Shown one piece after another: positions 14,438 to 22,654 of a DNA stretch of 64,000 nt. Source of the DNA: UBA1163 sp049513055 (lineage in GTDB: Bacteria > Desulfobacterota > BSN033 > UBA1163); assembly GCA_049513055.1 (NCBI GenBank), contig JBEKWN010000011.1, forward strand, positions 62,001 to 126,000, written 5' to 3'. A program made the translations under genes and the position numbers. The notes under the pieces are model-generated. The model did no database searches. It was not told the DNA's origin and saw nothing but the letters and a program-made list of their open reading frames with translations. Within the stretch, counting starts at the first letter, position 1, and every line of letters starts with the position of its first letter.

Positions 14438-15525
14438 TCCGAACTCTTAACTACTTTTTTAATCCACCCTCCTCCGAGGACTGTTTCTCCATCATAAAAA
14501 ACAGCCGCCTGCCCTGGGGTGATGGCCTTCTGAGGAGATTTAAACTTCACTTCCAATTCACCCTCTCCCTTTGGAGAAATGCTGGCCTCTGAACCAGGAT
14601 GGTTATACCTGATCTTCACCTGAGTGTCATGGGAAGGAATCATCTTCTGTGGAACAATCCAATTGACAGAATCGACGAGGAATGTGTCGCCATAAACCTC
14701 TTCTTCTTCTCCAACAACAATCACATTCTTTTCCCGATCGATTCCAATCACATAGAGAGGCTTTCCTTTTGCCAGGCGAAGACCTTTTCGCTGCCCAATG
14801 GTATAGAAAGGAATCCCTTTATGTCTTCCCAAGACTCCCCCATCTTTATCCAGGATAGGCCCAGGTTCGATGGACTCTTTTAACCTTTCTGATAAAAAAG
14901 AATGATAGGAGGACTCCTGAATAAAACAGACCTCCTGACTCTCGGGTTTGTCATGGACTCGAAGACCCAATTGAAGCGCCTTCTTCCTCACTTCCTCTTT
15001 TCGAAGTTCTCCCAATGGAAATAGAGTATAGCGAAATTGGTCTTGAGCTAAAGAGAAGAGGACGTAGGATTGATCTTTCTTCCGATCCACCCCTTTTTTT
15101 AAAAGATGACGCCCGATCCTCTCATCGAAATCCAATCTTGCATAATGGCCTGTGGCAATAAAATCGGCTTCCAGTTCCAACGCTTTCTTTAAAAAAGAAC
15201 CGAACTTTACTTTCTCATTACAAAGGATACAGGGATTGGGCGTTTTCCCCTTAGCGTATTCTTCACAAAAATATTGGATGACTTCTTTTTCAAATTCCTC
15301 TCGAACATGGAAGACATAAAAAGGAATCTCAAGCTGAAGTGCAACGCGTCTGGCATCCTCGATATCGGTTAGACCGCAACATCGGGCTGGACCTCCCTGG
15401 GTCTTATCCATATTTCCTATGCACATTGTAGCCCCGATTACTTCATAGCCCTTCTCCTTGAGAAACCAGGCAGTCGTGCTCGAATCAACCCCCCCACTCA
15501 TGGCAACAACTACCCTTTTCTTCAA
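14434..15525 (-). CDS. mnmA: tRNA 2-thiouridine(34) synthase MnmA
   Basis: 363 residues. The start is a TTG at 15525, chosen because GGGAG lies 7 nt upstream and the protein then begins M-K-K-R-V-V-V-A-M-S-G-G-V-D-S-S as expected; an ATG 5 nt away is out of frame. The catalytic Cys pair is in T-P-N-P-C-I-L-C-N-E and E-V-C-F-I. It thiolates U34 in Lys, Glu and Gln tRNAs using a persulfide donor. It is upstream of, and overlaps by 3-4 nt, larE; a conserved direct repeat GAGTTCGGAGT straddles the junction and provides the larE ribosome site. Confidence 0.95.
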   Translation of the reverse strand: MKKRVVVAMSGGVDSSTTAWFLKEKGYEVIGATMCIGNMDKTQGGPARCCGLTDIEDARRVALQLEIPFYVFHVREEFEKEVIQYFCEEYAKGKTPNPCILCNEKVKFGSFLKKALELEADFIATGHYARLDFDERIGRHLLKKGVDRKKDQSYVLFSLAQDQFRYTLFPLGELRKEEVRKKALQLGLRVHDKPESQEVCFIQESSYHSFLSERLKESIEPGPILDKDGGVLGRHKGIPFYTIGQRKGLRLAKGKPLYVIGIDREKNVIVVGEEEEVYGDTFLVDSVNWIVPQKMIPSHDTQVKIRYNHPGSEASISPKGEGELEVKFKSPQKAITPGQAAVFYDGETVLGGGWIKKVVKSSE

Positions 15526-15554
15526 TCATTAACTCCCTTTTATGAGTTCCCCTC

Positions 15555-15962
15555 TTAAAAGAGGATTTCCATGGCCTGATAAGGGCAGACTGGAATGCAC
15601 AGTTCACAGGCAATGCACTTGTCCCGTTTAAAGGATACTTCCATATTCGTCCTTTCGACATCCAACGCCTTAGTTGGACAGACACTGATGCAGGCCGTGC
15701 AGTGTGTACAGCGATCCTCATGCCATTTGACATCCTGAGCTAAAGGTTGGATCTCCACACCTATCTCACTGAGATATTTAAACCCTGCTTCCATCCCGGC
15801 CCTCTTTCCTGTAAGCTCTAATACAAGCCTTCCTTCTTCTTTAGGTGTGATCCGGGCTCTCATAATATTGACGATCAAATCGTAATCCTTGACGAGTTTC
15901 GAGATGACCGGCTGATCGACGAGATGTTGAGGATAATTGAGAACAATTCTTTTTTTCTGCAT
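15555..15962 (-). CDS. NIL-domain two-[4Fe-4S] ferredoxin (homocysteine synthesis partner)
   Basis: 135 residues: an N-terminal NIL (ACT-like) domain of about 75 residues, then two cluster motifs C-T-H-C-T-A-C-I-S-V-C-P and C-I-A-C-E-L-C-I-P-V-C-P. This architecture, next to a DUF39 protein, is the known partner of L-aspartate semialdehyde sulfurtransferase in methanogens and sulfate reducers, where it supplies electrons for sulfide-dependent homocysteine synthesis. It starts 11 nt after the DUF39 stop with GGGGG upstream, so the pair is an operon. Confidence 0.88.
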   Translation of the reverse strand: MQKKRIVLNYPQHLVDQPVISKLVKDYDLIVNIMRARITPKEEGRLVLELTGKRAGMEAGFKYLSEIGVEIQPLAQDVKWHEDRCTHCTACISVCPTKALDVERTNMEVSFKRDKCIACELCIPVCPYQAMEILF

Positions 15963-15972
15963 GGGGCACCCC

Positions 15973-17187
15973 CTATTCTTTCTTTTTGATGGGTCGTTCT
16001 TTTAAGGCTTTAAAAACGATCCCAGAATCGGCAGAAGGGAGAAGTTCAACGGGTTGGGTCAAAAAGAACTTTCCCGCTTCGACCCACTCTTTCAAGATCT
16101 GAGCGATCTCTCTAGCTTTCAGATAACTGGAAAGACCAGAGGTAGGAATCTCTTTTCCCTGTACCGTAATCCTGCCACTCTTCAGTTGCTTATAATTCAC
16201 CTCTCCTATGCTTCCGGGAATACATTGAGGATAGGAATCGCTATAGTCCACCACTTGAGCCAAGATCTCCTCATCCCGAACCGCAGTATAACGAAGGATC
16301 TCCTCATCTAAAATGGGAATGGGAATTCCGATGCCGACTGTGAGGGTTACCCCGTACCCAGTAAATGAAGTTCCTCTGAGCCATTTTGGTCTCATCATTT
16401 TGAGATCTCCTGTGACGCAGAGCGTTCCTGACGGCGTTTTAGGAACCCCTCCTTCGGTCCTCTTCACTCCTGGGTTATGCTGGGTCCCATTACCCACGAC
16501 GTACCCTATCCCTCCGCCCAAGAAGATCCGGGTTCCAATGCCTATGGTTTTGTAAAGGGGATCATTGAGCAGAGGGCTCAACTGTCCCGCATTGCAATAG
16601 TTTGCGTTGCCCATTTTGGGTTGGAGGACTCCCATATAGGTATAGATAACCTTCTCCGAGAGATTGACAGCCACATTGTAGTTCTGATAAGCGTTCCGGA
16701 TGTTCAAAAGAACCGCTTCGTTCATATCCTTCAGGGAAATATAAGTCTCCAAAGCCTTTCTGGGATAGCAATCCGTCCCATAGGCGGTGGCAGTCAGTCT
16801 GACATCTTTTCCTGCAACCAGTTCCTCAATGACATAGGCTCCCCCATAAGCAAACTTTCCTGGGAAGATTTTATTCCTTGGATCATCTTCCGGCATCGCC
16901 GTTGCTCCTAAGAAAAAATCTACAGCTGCAAAACCTGTATAGACTGGAATCTCGTTGAGATACGTCTTTCCCCCTCCCAGTTTGATCCGGGGCTTTGAGT
17001 GACCCACATTGAAATAAGCCCCTGAAGAACACATCGGGCCAAAAGTCCCGGTGGTCACCACATCCACTTCCTGAGCTGCCCTTTTCACTCCCTTTTCGGC
17101 AGCATAATCAATAATCTCCTCAGCCGTTAAGACGACAGCTTTCCCTTTCTTAATCTTCTCATTTATTTCTTCAATGGTCTTGGCCAT
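15973..17187 (-). CDS. L-aspartate semialdehyde sulfurtransferase (DUF39, homocysteine biosynthesis)
   Basis: 404 residues, full family length (COG1900). Conserved features are the N-terminal T-I-E-E-I-N-E-K-I followed by T-F-G-P-M-C-S-S-G (Cys near residue 53) and Y-G-T-D-C-Y-P-R (about 138), with G-G-G-I-G-Y-V-V-G-N-G-T-Q-H near 220. It makes homocysteine directly from aspartate semialdehyde and sulfide, bypassing MetA/X-MetB/Y. A strong ribosome site AGGAGGG precedes the ATG. Together with the NIL-ferredoxin and cysK it forms a sulfide-assimilation block. Confidence 0.9.
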   Translation of the reverse strand: MAKTIEEINEKIKKGKAVVLTAEEIIDYAAEKGVKRAAQEVDVVTTGTFGPMCSSGAYFNVGHSKPRIKLGGGKTYLNEIPVYTGFAAVDFFLGATAMPEDDPRNKIFPGKFAYGGAYVIEELVAGKDVRLTATAYGTDCYPRKALETYISLKDMNEAVLLNIRNAYQNYNVAVNLSEKVIYTYMGVLQPKMGNANYCNAGQLSPLLNDPLYKTIGIGTRIFLGGGIGYVVGNGTQHNPGVKRTEGGVPKTPSGTLCVTGDLKMMRPKWLRGTSFTGYGVTLTVGIGIPIPILDEEILRYTAVRDEEILAQVVDYSDSYPQCIPGSIGEVNYKQLKSGRITVQGKEIPTSGLSSYLKAREIAQILKEWVEAGKFFLTQPVELLPSADSGIVFKALKERPIKKKE

Positions 17188-17403
17188 GTTTTCCCTCCTG
17201 AATAGTTTAATTGCAGATTTCTGACTTTAACTCTTAATGCTTCACTCTTAACTCTAAATTCTATTTGGTTCCCCTCTCGGGGCCATCCATGATCCATAAC
17301 ATAAGATCACCCCCCACTTAACAAATGACGTGATTCGTGCTCGTAACCCGTGTCCGGAACATTAAATTTTCAACTCCTCATTCTTCATTCTTAACTTTAT
17401 CCT

Positions 17404-18336
17404 TTATTTCATTCCATTAAACAGCCAGGTGCTGATATACCGTTCCCCAGTATCAGGGAGGATAACGACAATCATTTTCCCTTCGTTCTCCTGCCTCTTC
17501 GCTACCTCAATGGCTGCCCATGCCGCTGCACCGGAAGAAATTCCTGCCAACACCCCCTCTTCTTTGGCCAGCCTTCTCGCCAACAATCCGGCCTCCTCAT
17601 TCGATACTTTGATCACCTCATCGACCAAATCCATTCGAAGCACTTCTGGAACAAAACCTGCACCGATCCCCTGTATCTTATGTGGACCTGGTCTCCCTCC
17701 AGAAAGAACTGGAGAATTCTCTGGTTCTACCGCAATGGCTTTGAATTCTGGTTTTCTTTTCTTGATGACTTCAGAAATTCCGGTAATCGTCCCCCCTGTT
17801 CCCACTCCTGCCACTAAAACATCAACTTGCCCGTCGGTATCTTCCCAAATTTCCAAAGCAGTTGTCTTTCTGTGGATTTCGGGATTAGCAGGATTCTTAA
17901 ATTGTTGTGGGATAAAATATTGAGGGTCCTTTGAAGCCATTTCCTCTGCAATCTTCACCGCACCTGTCATCCCTTCATTGCCGGGCGTCAGGATGACCTC
18001 GGCTCCAAACATTCTGAGAAGATGAATTCGTTCAGCAGACATCGTATCTGGCATCGTCAGAACCAATGGATAACCCTTTGCTGCACAGATAAATGCCAAA
18101 GCGATCCCTGTATTTCCACTCGTGGGTTCTAAAATAACCGTATCTTTCTTTATCAGGCCCGCCTTCTCGGCCACCTCAATCATTGAATAGCCGATACGAT
18201 CTTTAACGCTTCCACAAGGGTTAAAAGACTCAAGTTTTGCGATGACCTCTCCCTTACACCCCATGGTGATCCGATTCAATCTCAATAAAGGTGTGTGGCC
18301 TATCAACTCAGAAATGAAGTTGGCTACTTTTGCCAT
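17404..18336 (-). CDS. cysK: Cysteine synthase (O-acetylserine sulfhydrylase)
   Basis: 310 residues. PLP Lys is in N-P-C-G-S-V-K-D-R at residue 45; S-G-N-T-G follows, the phosphate loop is G-V-G-T-G-G-T, and the S-S-G-A-A-A segment lies near the C-terminus. Length and motifs match CysK rather than CysM or CBS (no heme or CBS domains). It makes cysteine from O-acetylserine and sulfide. An Rrf2-type regulator lies 218 nt upstream in the same orientation, an arrangement reminiscent of CymR/CysK. Confidence 0.93.
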   Translation of the reverse strand: MAKVANFISELIGHTPLLRLNRITMGCKGEVIAKLESFNPCGSVKDRIGYSMIEVAEKAGLIKKDTVILEPTSGNTGIALAFICAAKGYPLVLTMPDTMSAERIHLLRMFGAEVILTPGNEGMTGAVKIAEEMASKDPQYFIPQQFKNPANPEIHRKTTALEIWEDTDGQVDVLVAGVGTGGTITGISEVIKKRKPEFKAIAVEPENSPVLSGGRPGPHKIQGIGAGFVPEVLRMDLVDEVIKVSNEEAGLLARRLAKEEGVLAGISSGAAAWAAIEVAKRQENEGKMIVVILPDTGERYISTWLFNGMK

Positions 18337-18553
18337 CTCTTCGCTCCTAACAAAATTTTTGTCAAATAGGGTTCCAGGTTTCGAGGGTTCGTGAGTCCAA
18401 GGGTTTTGCCATGATAACCAAATAATCTACCTAATCATTCTTTTAAATTTCTTCAGTTTTTGAAGGCAGAGTGTTCCCGTTTACTTGGCTCCTTATTTTT
18501 TAATATTTCACTCGAACCCTTGATCTCCAGACCCCTTGAACCCTTTCAATTTA
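18337..18553. other. Gap with GGGTTC-type imperfect inverted repeat
   Basis: Between the Rrf2 stop and cysK. Sequence near 18,375-18,405 (CGAGGGTTC, CCAAGGGTT) is partly complementary to 18,510-18,548 (CTCGAACCCTTG, CCCTTGAACCC), so it could form a long imperfect stem with an AT-rich middle. No gene was found; the cysK promoter should be here but no clear hexamers stood out. Confidence 0.35.
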
Positions 18554-18997
18554 TTAAATCTGGTACATTGGAAGGTTCAATCCTTCTTTTTCTCTCTTTC
18601 GATTGACCATATCTTCTAAAGTAACTGAATAAAAGATTTTAGATATTGCTTCTGAAACTTCTTTCCAAATATCTCGTGTTACGCAGAACGGGACTTTCTG
18701 ACAAACCTTTACGTCACGCAAACATTCAAGCAAATTGAGTGGCCCCTCTAAAGTTTCAACCACATCATACAAACAGATTTCAGAAGGAGGTTTGGCCAAT
18801 GAATAACCACCTTTGGACCCACGAACCGATTTCACTAAGCCGGCCCCACGAAGCGGATTAATGACTTGCTCAAGATATTTTAGAGATATATTTTCTTTCT
18901 TGGCTATCTCTTTTAATTCAATAGGCCCCTCTCCATAATGAGAGGCGAGTTCTAACATTGCCCTCGCTCCATATCTAATTTTTGTTGATATTTTCAT
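18554..18997 (-). CDS. Rrf2-family transcriptional regulator (IscR/CymR-like)
   Basis: 147 residues with the family winged helix: M-K-I-S-T-K-I-R-Y-G-A-R-A-M-L-E-L, I-S-L-K-Y-L-E-Q and V-R-G-S-K-G-G-Y-S-L-A-K. Three Cys at about residues 93, 100 and 106 (C-x6-C-x5-C) resemble the [2Fe-2S] ligands of IscR with one extra residue, so it may sense Fe-S or sulfur status. Located upstream of cysK and DUF39, it probably controls sulfur assimilation. A weak ribosome site and a TTGACA promoter (19,037-19,065) precede it. Confidence 0.85.
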   Translation of the reverse strand: MKISTKIRYGARAMLELASHYGEGPIELKEIAKKENISLKYLEQVINPLRGAGLVKSVRGSKGGYSLAKPPSEICLYDVVETLEGPLNLLECLRDVKVCQKVPFCVTRDIWKEVSEAISKIFYSVTLEDMVNRKREKEGLNLPMYQI

Positions 18998-19036
18998 AGG
19001 TTATAAAATCATACTTTTTCTATGGGAATTAAACTT

Positions 19037-19065
19037 TTTTAACCTAACCCTTCATTGGTTGTCAA
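19037..19065 (-). promoter_or_regulatory. Probable promoter of the Rrf2 gene
   Basis: On the minus strand, TTGACA (19,065-19,060), a 17-nt spacer and TTAAAA (19,042-19,037). The start would lie about 35 nt before the ATG at 18,997. The -35 is consensus, the -10 only fair. Confidence 0.4.
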
Positions 19066-19073
19066 GGGGTGTG

Positions 19074-19175
19074 ATAGAGATTTCTTAAAAAAGCCCTGAA
19101 ATCTCATTTGTTTAATCTTCTTTTGAAATCTGTGAAATCAAGAGAGCATAAAGTAGTTTCTCAAAGCTCTCTTAT
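19074..19175. repeat. Dispersed intergenic two-hairpin element, copy 1
   Basis: It has GAGATTTC/GAAATCTC arms (first hairpin) and GAGAGC/GCTCTC arms (second hairpin) joined by TTTTGAAATC-T-GTGAAAT. A second copy with the same two hairpins but a longer centre is at 28,706-28,869. It is about 100 bp and lies between tilS and the Rrf2 gene. It could be a MITE-like element or a small structured RNA. Confidence 0.55.
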
Positions 19176-19223
19176 AGAATTCTTGAAATTAGAAATGAGT
19201 GAGGGAAAAGTAAGGAGGTTTCT

Positions 19224-20615
19224 CTAAACGACAGTTACTTTCAAAACCTTTTTGGTCTTCTCGGTGACCTTGACCCGTTCATCGATTCTATATCCGACTA
19301 TCCAGGCGATCATCTCTCCTGAGATGAGCAGAGGGACCTTGGGTCTCTCAAACTTTGGGACCTTATGATCGATAAAGAAATCTTTCAACTTTTGAGTTCC
19401 TTTGACTCCCAATGGATGAAATCGATCGCCTGGTCTGAAATTCCTCATCTTCAATGGAAATTGAAGGCTTTTGTAATCCATAAGAGCTGTGTTGGAAGGT
19501 CCATTAAAATTTCTAAATTTATCTCGATTCGTCTCTTCCATCACCACCTCTTTTCCGATCTCTTCGATAAAAGTATGACATGGGGAAATGAGTTCAACTT
19601 CAAAAGGTGGAAATGGTTCTACCTCTCTCTTCCCCAATAAAACAATGTCATACCGTTTCTCAACCCAGACTCCGTGGGTTAATTCCAAAAGGAAGCTTGG
19701 AGAAGACTGGTGCAATTTCTGAAAAATTTTATGAACCTCTGACCCCTCTCCTTCCTCCATGACCATTCTCCAATCATAAATCCTCCCTAATATCTTCTTG
19801 ATGACTCTCCACTGAATAGCCTGATGAAGAGATTGGTATTCTGAAAATTTGAAAGAAAGGGTATCCCTCTCCTCCCGGATGATCTTTTGATATGCTTCCT
19901 CCACTCCCCTCTCTAAATAATCATTTTCTTTCCTGAGAATGCTCGAGGTCCTCAGGAGGATCTCCTTGAAATTGGGCTGATATTCCCCTTCAATCAATGG
20001 AATCAGAGAAAGGCGTATTCTATTTCGAAGGTAGTCTTTCTTTAGATTTGAAGAGTCTAAGAGAAAAGGAATCTTTTTTTCTATAGCGAAGGATTCAATC
20101 TCTCCTCTCCACACTTCAAGAAGTGGTCGGATCACCTTTTCCTCCCGAATGGGAAGGATCCCTTTTAAACCCTGTAACCCGGATCCCCTGATCAGTCTTA
20201 AGAGGACAGTCTCCACCTGATCATCTGCATTGTGCCCGAGTGCAATCTTCTGGGCATGATGCTTTTGGAGGAGATCATAGAAGAAATGGAAACGAATCCT
20301 TCTGGCTGCATCCTGTGGAGAGAGCCCCCCCAGTTTTTGAAATTCCTTCACATTGAATTGCCCATATTCAAAGGGTAAGCCGAGCTGTGCTGACTCCTTC
20401 TGAACCAGTTCTGCTTCTTTTTCTGACTCCTCAGGCCGGAGACCATGATTGATATGAGCTACGATGAGAGAAAGATCAAACGCTTCGCGGTAGGCATTTA
20501 ATAAATGGAGGAGGACCATTGAATCCACTCCTGCAGAGACCCCCACAATCAACCGATCACCTTTTTCTAATAAATGGTAGCGGTCAATGGTCCTTTTGAT
20601 TTGATTAAATAACAT
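19224..20615 (-). CDS. tilS: tRNA(Ile)-lysidine synthase
   Basis: 463 residues. PP-loop is V-G-V-S-A-G-V-D-S-M, with Ala in the position usually Gly (SGGxDS); H-N-A-D-D-Q-V-E-T-V-L-L-R and G-S-G-L-Q-G-L follow, and the C-terminal TilS domain includes R-N-F-R-P-G-D-R-F-H-P-L-G. It modifies C34 of the AUA-reading tRNA-Ile and is essential. It is 9 nt downstream of the lipoprotein gene in the same direction. Confidence 0.93.
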   Translation of the reverse strand: MLFNQIKRTIDRYHLLEKGDRLIVGVSAGVDSMVLLHLLNAYREAFDLSLIVAHINHGLRPEESEKEAELVQKESAQLGLPFEYGQFNVKEFQKLGGLSPQDAARRIRFHFFYDLLQKHHAQKIALGHNADDQVETVLLRLIRGSGLQGLKGILPIREEKVIRPLLEVWRGEIESFAIEKKIPFLLDSSNLKKDYLRNRIRLSLIPLIEGEYQPNFKEILLRTSSILRKENDYLERGVEEAYQKIIREERDTLSFKFSEYQSLHQAIQWRVIKKILGRIYDWRMVMEEGEGSEVHKIFQKLHQSSPSFLLELTHGVWVEKRYDIVLLGKREVEPFPPFEVELISPCHTFIEEIGKEVVMEETNRDKFRNFNGPSNTALMDYKSLQFPLKMRNFRPGDRFHPLGVKGTQKLKDFFIDHKVPKFERPKVPLLISGEMIAWIVGYRIDERVKVTEKTKKVLKVTVV

Positions 20616-20624
20616 ACTCCACTC

Positions 20625-21110
20625 TTACATCTTCTTTTCTCCTAATGGACCGACTCGAATTTCTACAGTGGTCGTACCCGTCCATTTCTCTTGAATTCTG
20701 ATGGTACAAGTTTTATCAGGCTTTGAAAAGTTGAGGAATGATTCATTTCCCCTAAAACTGTTTACCAGCTTCCAATTATTTTTTTCCATATTATAAGTAA
20801 AATAATCGATTAAAGACGGTACATCGAGCCGCCATTTTGAAAAATGTAAAATACCTGCTTTGAATCTTGGGGTTTCATAGATGAAAGATTTACCAGGATT
20901 ATAATTTAACTCGCTTGGAACACTCACATCGTCAAGATAATACTTACCCACACCCTCCCCTTCTGCTTTTGTCTCTCCCGTTGCTCCTGCTGCAGGTTGA
21001 CCTTGTTGCCGCTCTTTAACAGTTGTCGAACAGCCCATCCATGCCACCCCTAAAAGGATCACCAACAACAAAGCAATAACAGATTTCCTTTGAAAGATAT
21101 TCGGACTCAT
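20625..21110 (-). CDS. Lipoprotein of unknown function
   Basis: 161 residues. A hydrophobic N-terminus ends in A-W-M-G-C, a good lipobox (Cys at about 27), followed by an Ala/Gly/Glu-rich flexible linker and a compact domain starting near residue 55 (Y-Y-L-D-D-V-S-V-P). The segment Y-F-T-Y-N-M-E-K-N-N-W-K-L looks like small envelope lipoprotein domains that follow a two-stranded repeat, but I cannot name a family. GGAGGG precedes the ATG. Probably cotranscribed with tilS. Confidence 0.65.
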   Translation of the reverse strand: MSPNIFQRKSVIALLLVILLGVAWMGCSTTVKERQQGQPAAGATGETKAEGEGVGKYYLDDVSVPSELNYNPGKSFIYETPRFKAGILHFSKWRLDVPSLIDYFTYNMEKNNWKLVNSFRGNESFLNFSKPDKTCTIRIQEKWTGTTTVEIRVGPLGEKKM

Positions 21111-21180
21111 AATTTCCCTCCTTCTTTATGAGATACTAAAAGTTTTTTACCATTCTGCAGGAAGAAAAGCAAGAGGAAAC

Positions 21181-21205
21181 AAAAAAGGCCCACTGCGTGA
21201 GCCTT
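21181..21205 (-). terminator. Intrinsic terminator after the secreted-protein gene
   Basis: On the minus strand AAGGCTCAC-GCA-GTGGGCCTT followed by TTTTTTG: a 9-bp stem with one G-U pair, a 3-nt loop and a U-run. It ends the transcript of the gene stopping at 21,242. Confidence 0.8.
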
Positions 21206-21241
21206 GCAGAACTCAATGATTTCCATTAAATCCGACAAGGG

Positions 21242-21808
21242 TTAATTCTCCCCTCCGCCGCCATCTCCGCCTCCCATCTGTGTTGGCTCAAAGAGGTCAA
21301 TTTGAATATACCCCAACCTTGGAGGATCTCCTTGATCAAAGGGATCTGGAAGTTTGTATTGATATGGAGACTTGATCCCGTACTCAAACGTAAATGGGAA
21401 AACCACCTCGTTACTCTCGTTTCCTGTCTTATCAATAACAGAAACCTTCAAGGTGATTTCCGTCCACTCATTTAGATAGGACGCTTTTGAACTGAAGGTA
21501 TTCCATTGAATATACCCTTTAAAATGCCTTCGATATTCTGGCTTAAGATAGATCCAATCGGTCGGATAATGACCATAACCGGTTTGGTCCACAACAGAGG
21601 CGATTTTGAACATATCACCATCTGGGTCTTCTGCTTCAATATAGATTTTCCAGATATATCCATATTGACCTTTTTCTACAGCGAATGAATGGGTAATGAT
21701 CGGTGCATGGGTCCCCGGTTTGGGTTGCGCCCACCCTCCATGGGTAATGGAAAATGTCATGGCCAACAAGAAACAAATCGAAAGAATGAAGATTTTTTTA
21801 ATTCTCAT
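21242..21808 (-). CDS. Secreted protein of unknown function, tandem paralogue 1
   Basis: 188 residues from the ATG at 21,808 (M-R-I-K-K-I-F), which begins a clear signal peptide cleaved near A-Q-P-K. The mature part holds A-P-I-I-T-H-S-F-A-V-E-K-G, E-A-E-D-P-D-G-D-M and a V-S-V-I-D-K-T-G-N-E-S-N strand, which suggests a beta-sandwich (Ig- or cadherin-like, D-P-D-G motifs often bind Ca). The tail is Gly-rich. About 75% identical by eye to the next upstream gene, so a recent duplication. Function unknown. Confidence 0.65.
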   Translation of the reverse strand: MRIKKIFILSICFLLAMTFSITHGGWAQPKPGTHAPIITHSFAVEKGQYGYIWKIYIEAEDPDGDMFKIASVVDQTGYGHYPTDWIYLKPEYRRHFKGYIQWNTFSSKASYLNEWTEITLKVSVIDKTGNESNEVVFPFTFEYGIKSPYQYKLPDPFDQGDPPRLGYIQIDLFEPTQMGGGDGGGGEN

Positions 21809-21883
21809 ATCCTGTGTTCCCCTTATGCACAAGAAATAATCCTTTAAGAGTCCAATTCCAACAGAAAAAAAATAAGAAGATAC

Positions 21884-21912
21884 AAAAAAGGGCCTGGCTC
21901 CGGTTTAGGCCC
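21884..21912 (-). terminator. Intrinsic terminator between the two secreted paralogues
   Basis: On the minus strand GGGCCT, an 11-nt loop and AGGCCC followed by TTTTTTG. The paralogues are therefore separate transcripts, each with its own terminator. Confidence 0.78.
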
Positions 21913-21949
21913 ATTTGCCCCGACCGCCTGTCCTTTTTGAGTGGCATAA

Positions 21950-22534
21950 TCAATACATCTGGAAATGATGACTGTAACTCTCATTCGGATCAAAAAGATC
22001 GATATGAATATAACCCAACCTTGGAAGATCTCCTTGATCAAAGGGAGCGGGTAGTTTGTATTGATATTGGTCCTTCACTCCTGAAACGAACTCAAATGGA
22101 AAAACCACCACATTACTCTCATTTCCGGCTTTGTCGAAAACAGAAACCTTCAAGGTAATTTGCGTCCATTCTGTGATATATCCTGTCTTCGAACTGAAGG
22201 TATTCCATTGAATATACCCTTTAAAATGCCTTCGATATTCTGGCTTAAGATAGATCCAATCGGTCGGATAATGGCCGTATCCAACTTCGTCCACCACTGA
22301 AGCAATTCTCAACATATCTCCATCTGGATCCTCTGCCTCGATGTAGATCTTCCAGATATATCCATAATATCCCTTTTCTACAGCAAAAGCGTAGGTAATG
22401 ATTGGGGCATGGGTCCCTGGTTTGGGTTGCGTTCCTCCTTCGTAAGGGAACAATTGGCTCCATCCTTGACACGGCACTAAAATGGTTAATGCCAACAAAA
22501 GGTTAATAAAACAAAGGGCTCTTTTTAAATTCAT
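21950..22534 (-). CDS. Secreted protein of unknown function, tandem paralogue 2
   Basis: 194 residues with a signal peptide (L-C-F-I-N-L-L-L-A-L-T-I-L-V-P-C) ending near Q-G-W-S-Q; the Cys is not in a standard lipobox. The mature domain repeats the pattern of paralogue 1: A-P-I-I-T-Y-A-F-A-V-E-K-G, E-D-P-D-G-D-M and Y-P-T-D-W-I-Y-L-K-P-E-Y-R-R-H-F. DNA over the central 60-70 nt is nearly identical between the two, more than protein conservation needs, pointing to recent duplication or gene conversion. GGGAGG precedes the ATG. Confidence 0.65.
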   Translation of the reverse strand: MNLKRALCFINLLLALTILVPCQGWSQLFPYEGGTQPKPGTHAPIITYAFAVEKGYYGYIWKIYIEAEDPDGDMLRIASVVDEVGYGHYPTDWIYLKPEYRRHFKGYIQWNTFSSKTGYITEWTQITLKVSVFDKAGNESNVVVFPFEFVSGVKDQYQYKLPAPFDQGDLPRLGYIHIDLFDPNESYSHHFQMY

Positions 22535-22654
22535 GAATTACACCTCCCTTCATTTTAAATATAAGATTCAAGGGTTGGAATATCAAGGATGCAACGGTGT
22601 ATGTGTATTGATAAGGTTAAACTTCTTACCGCTTTAAAAGATAAATACTATCAA

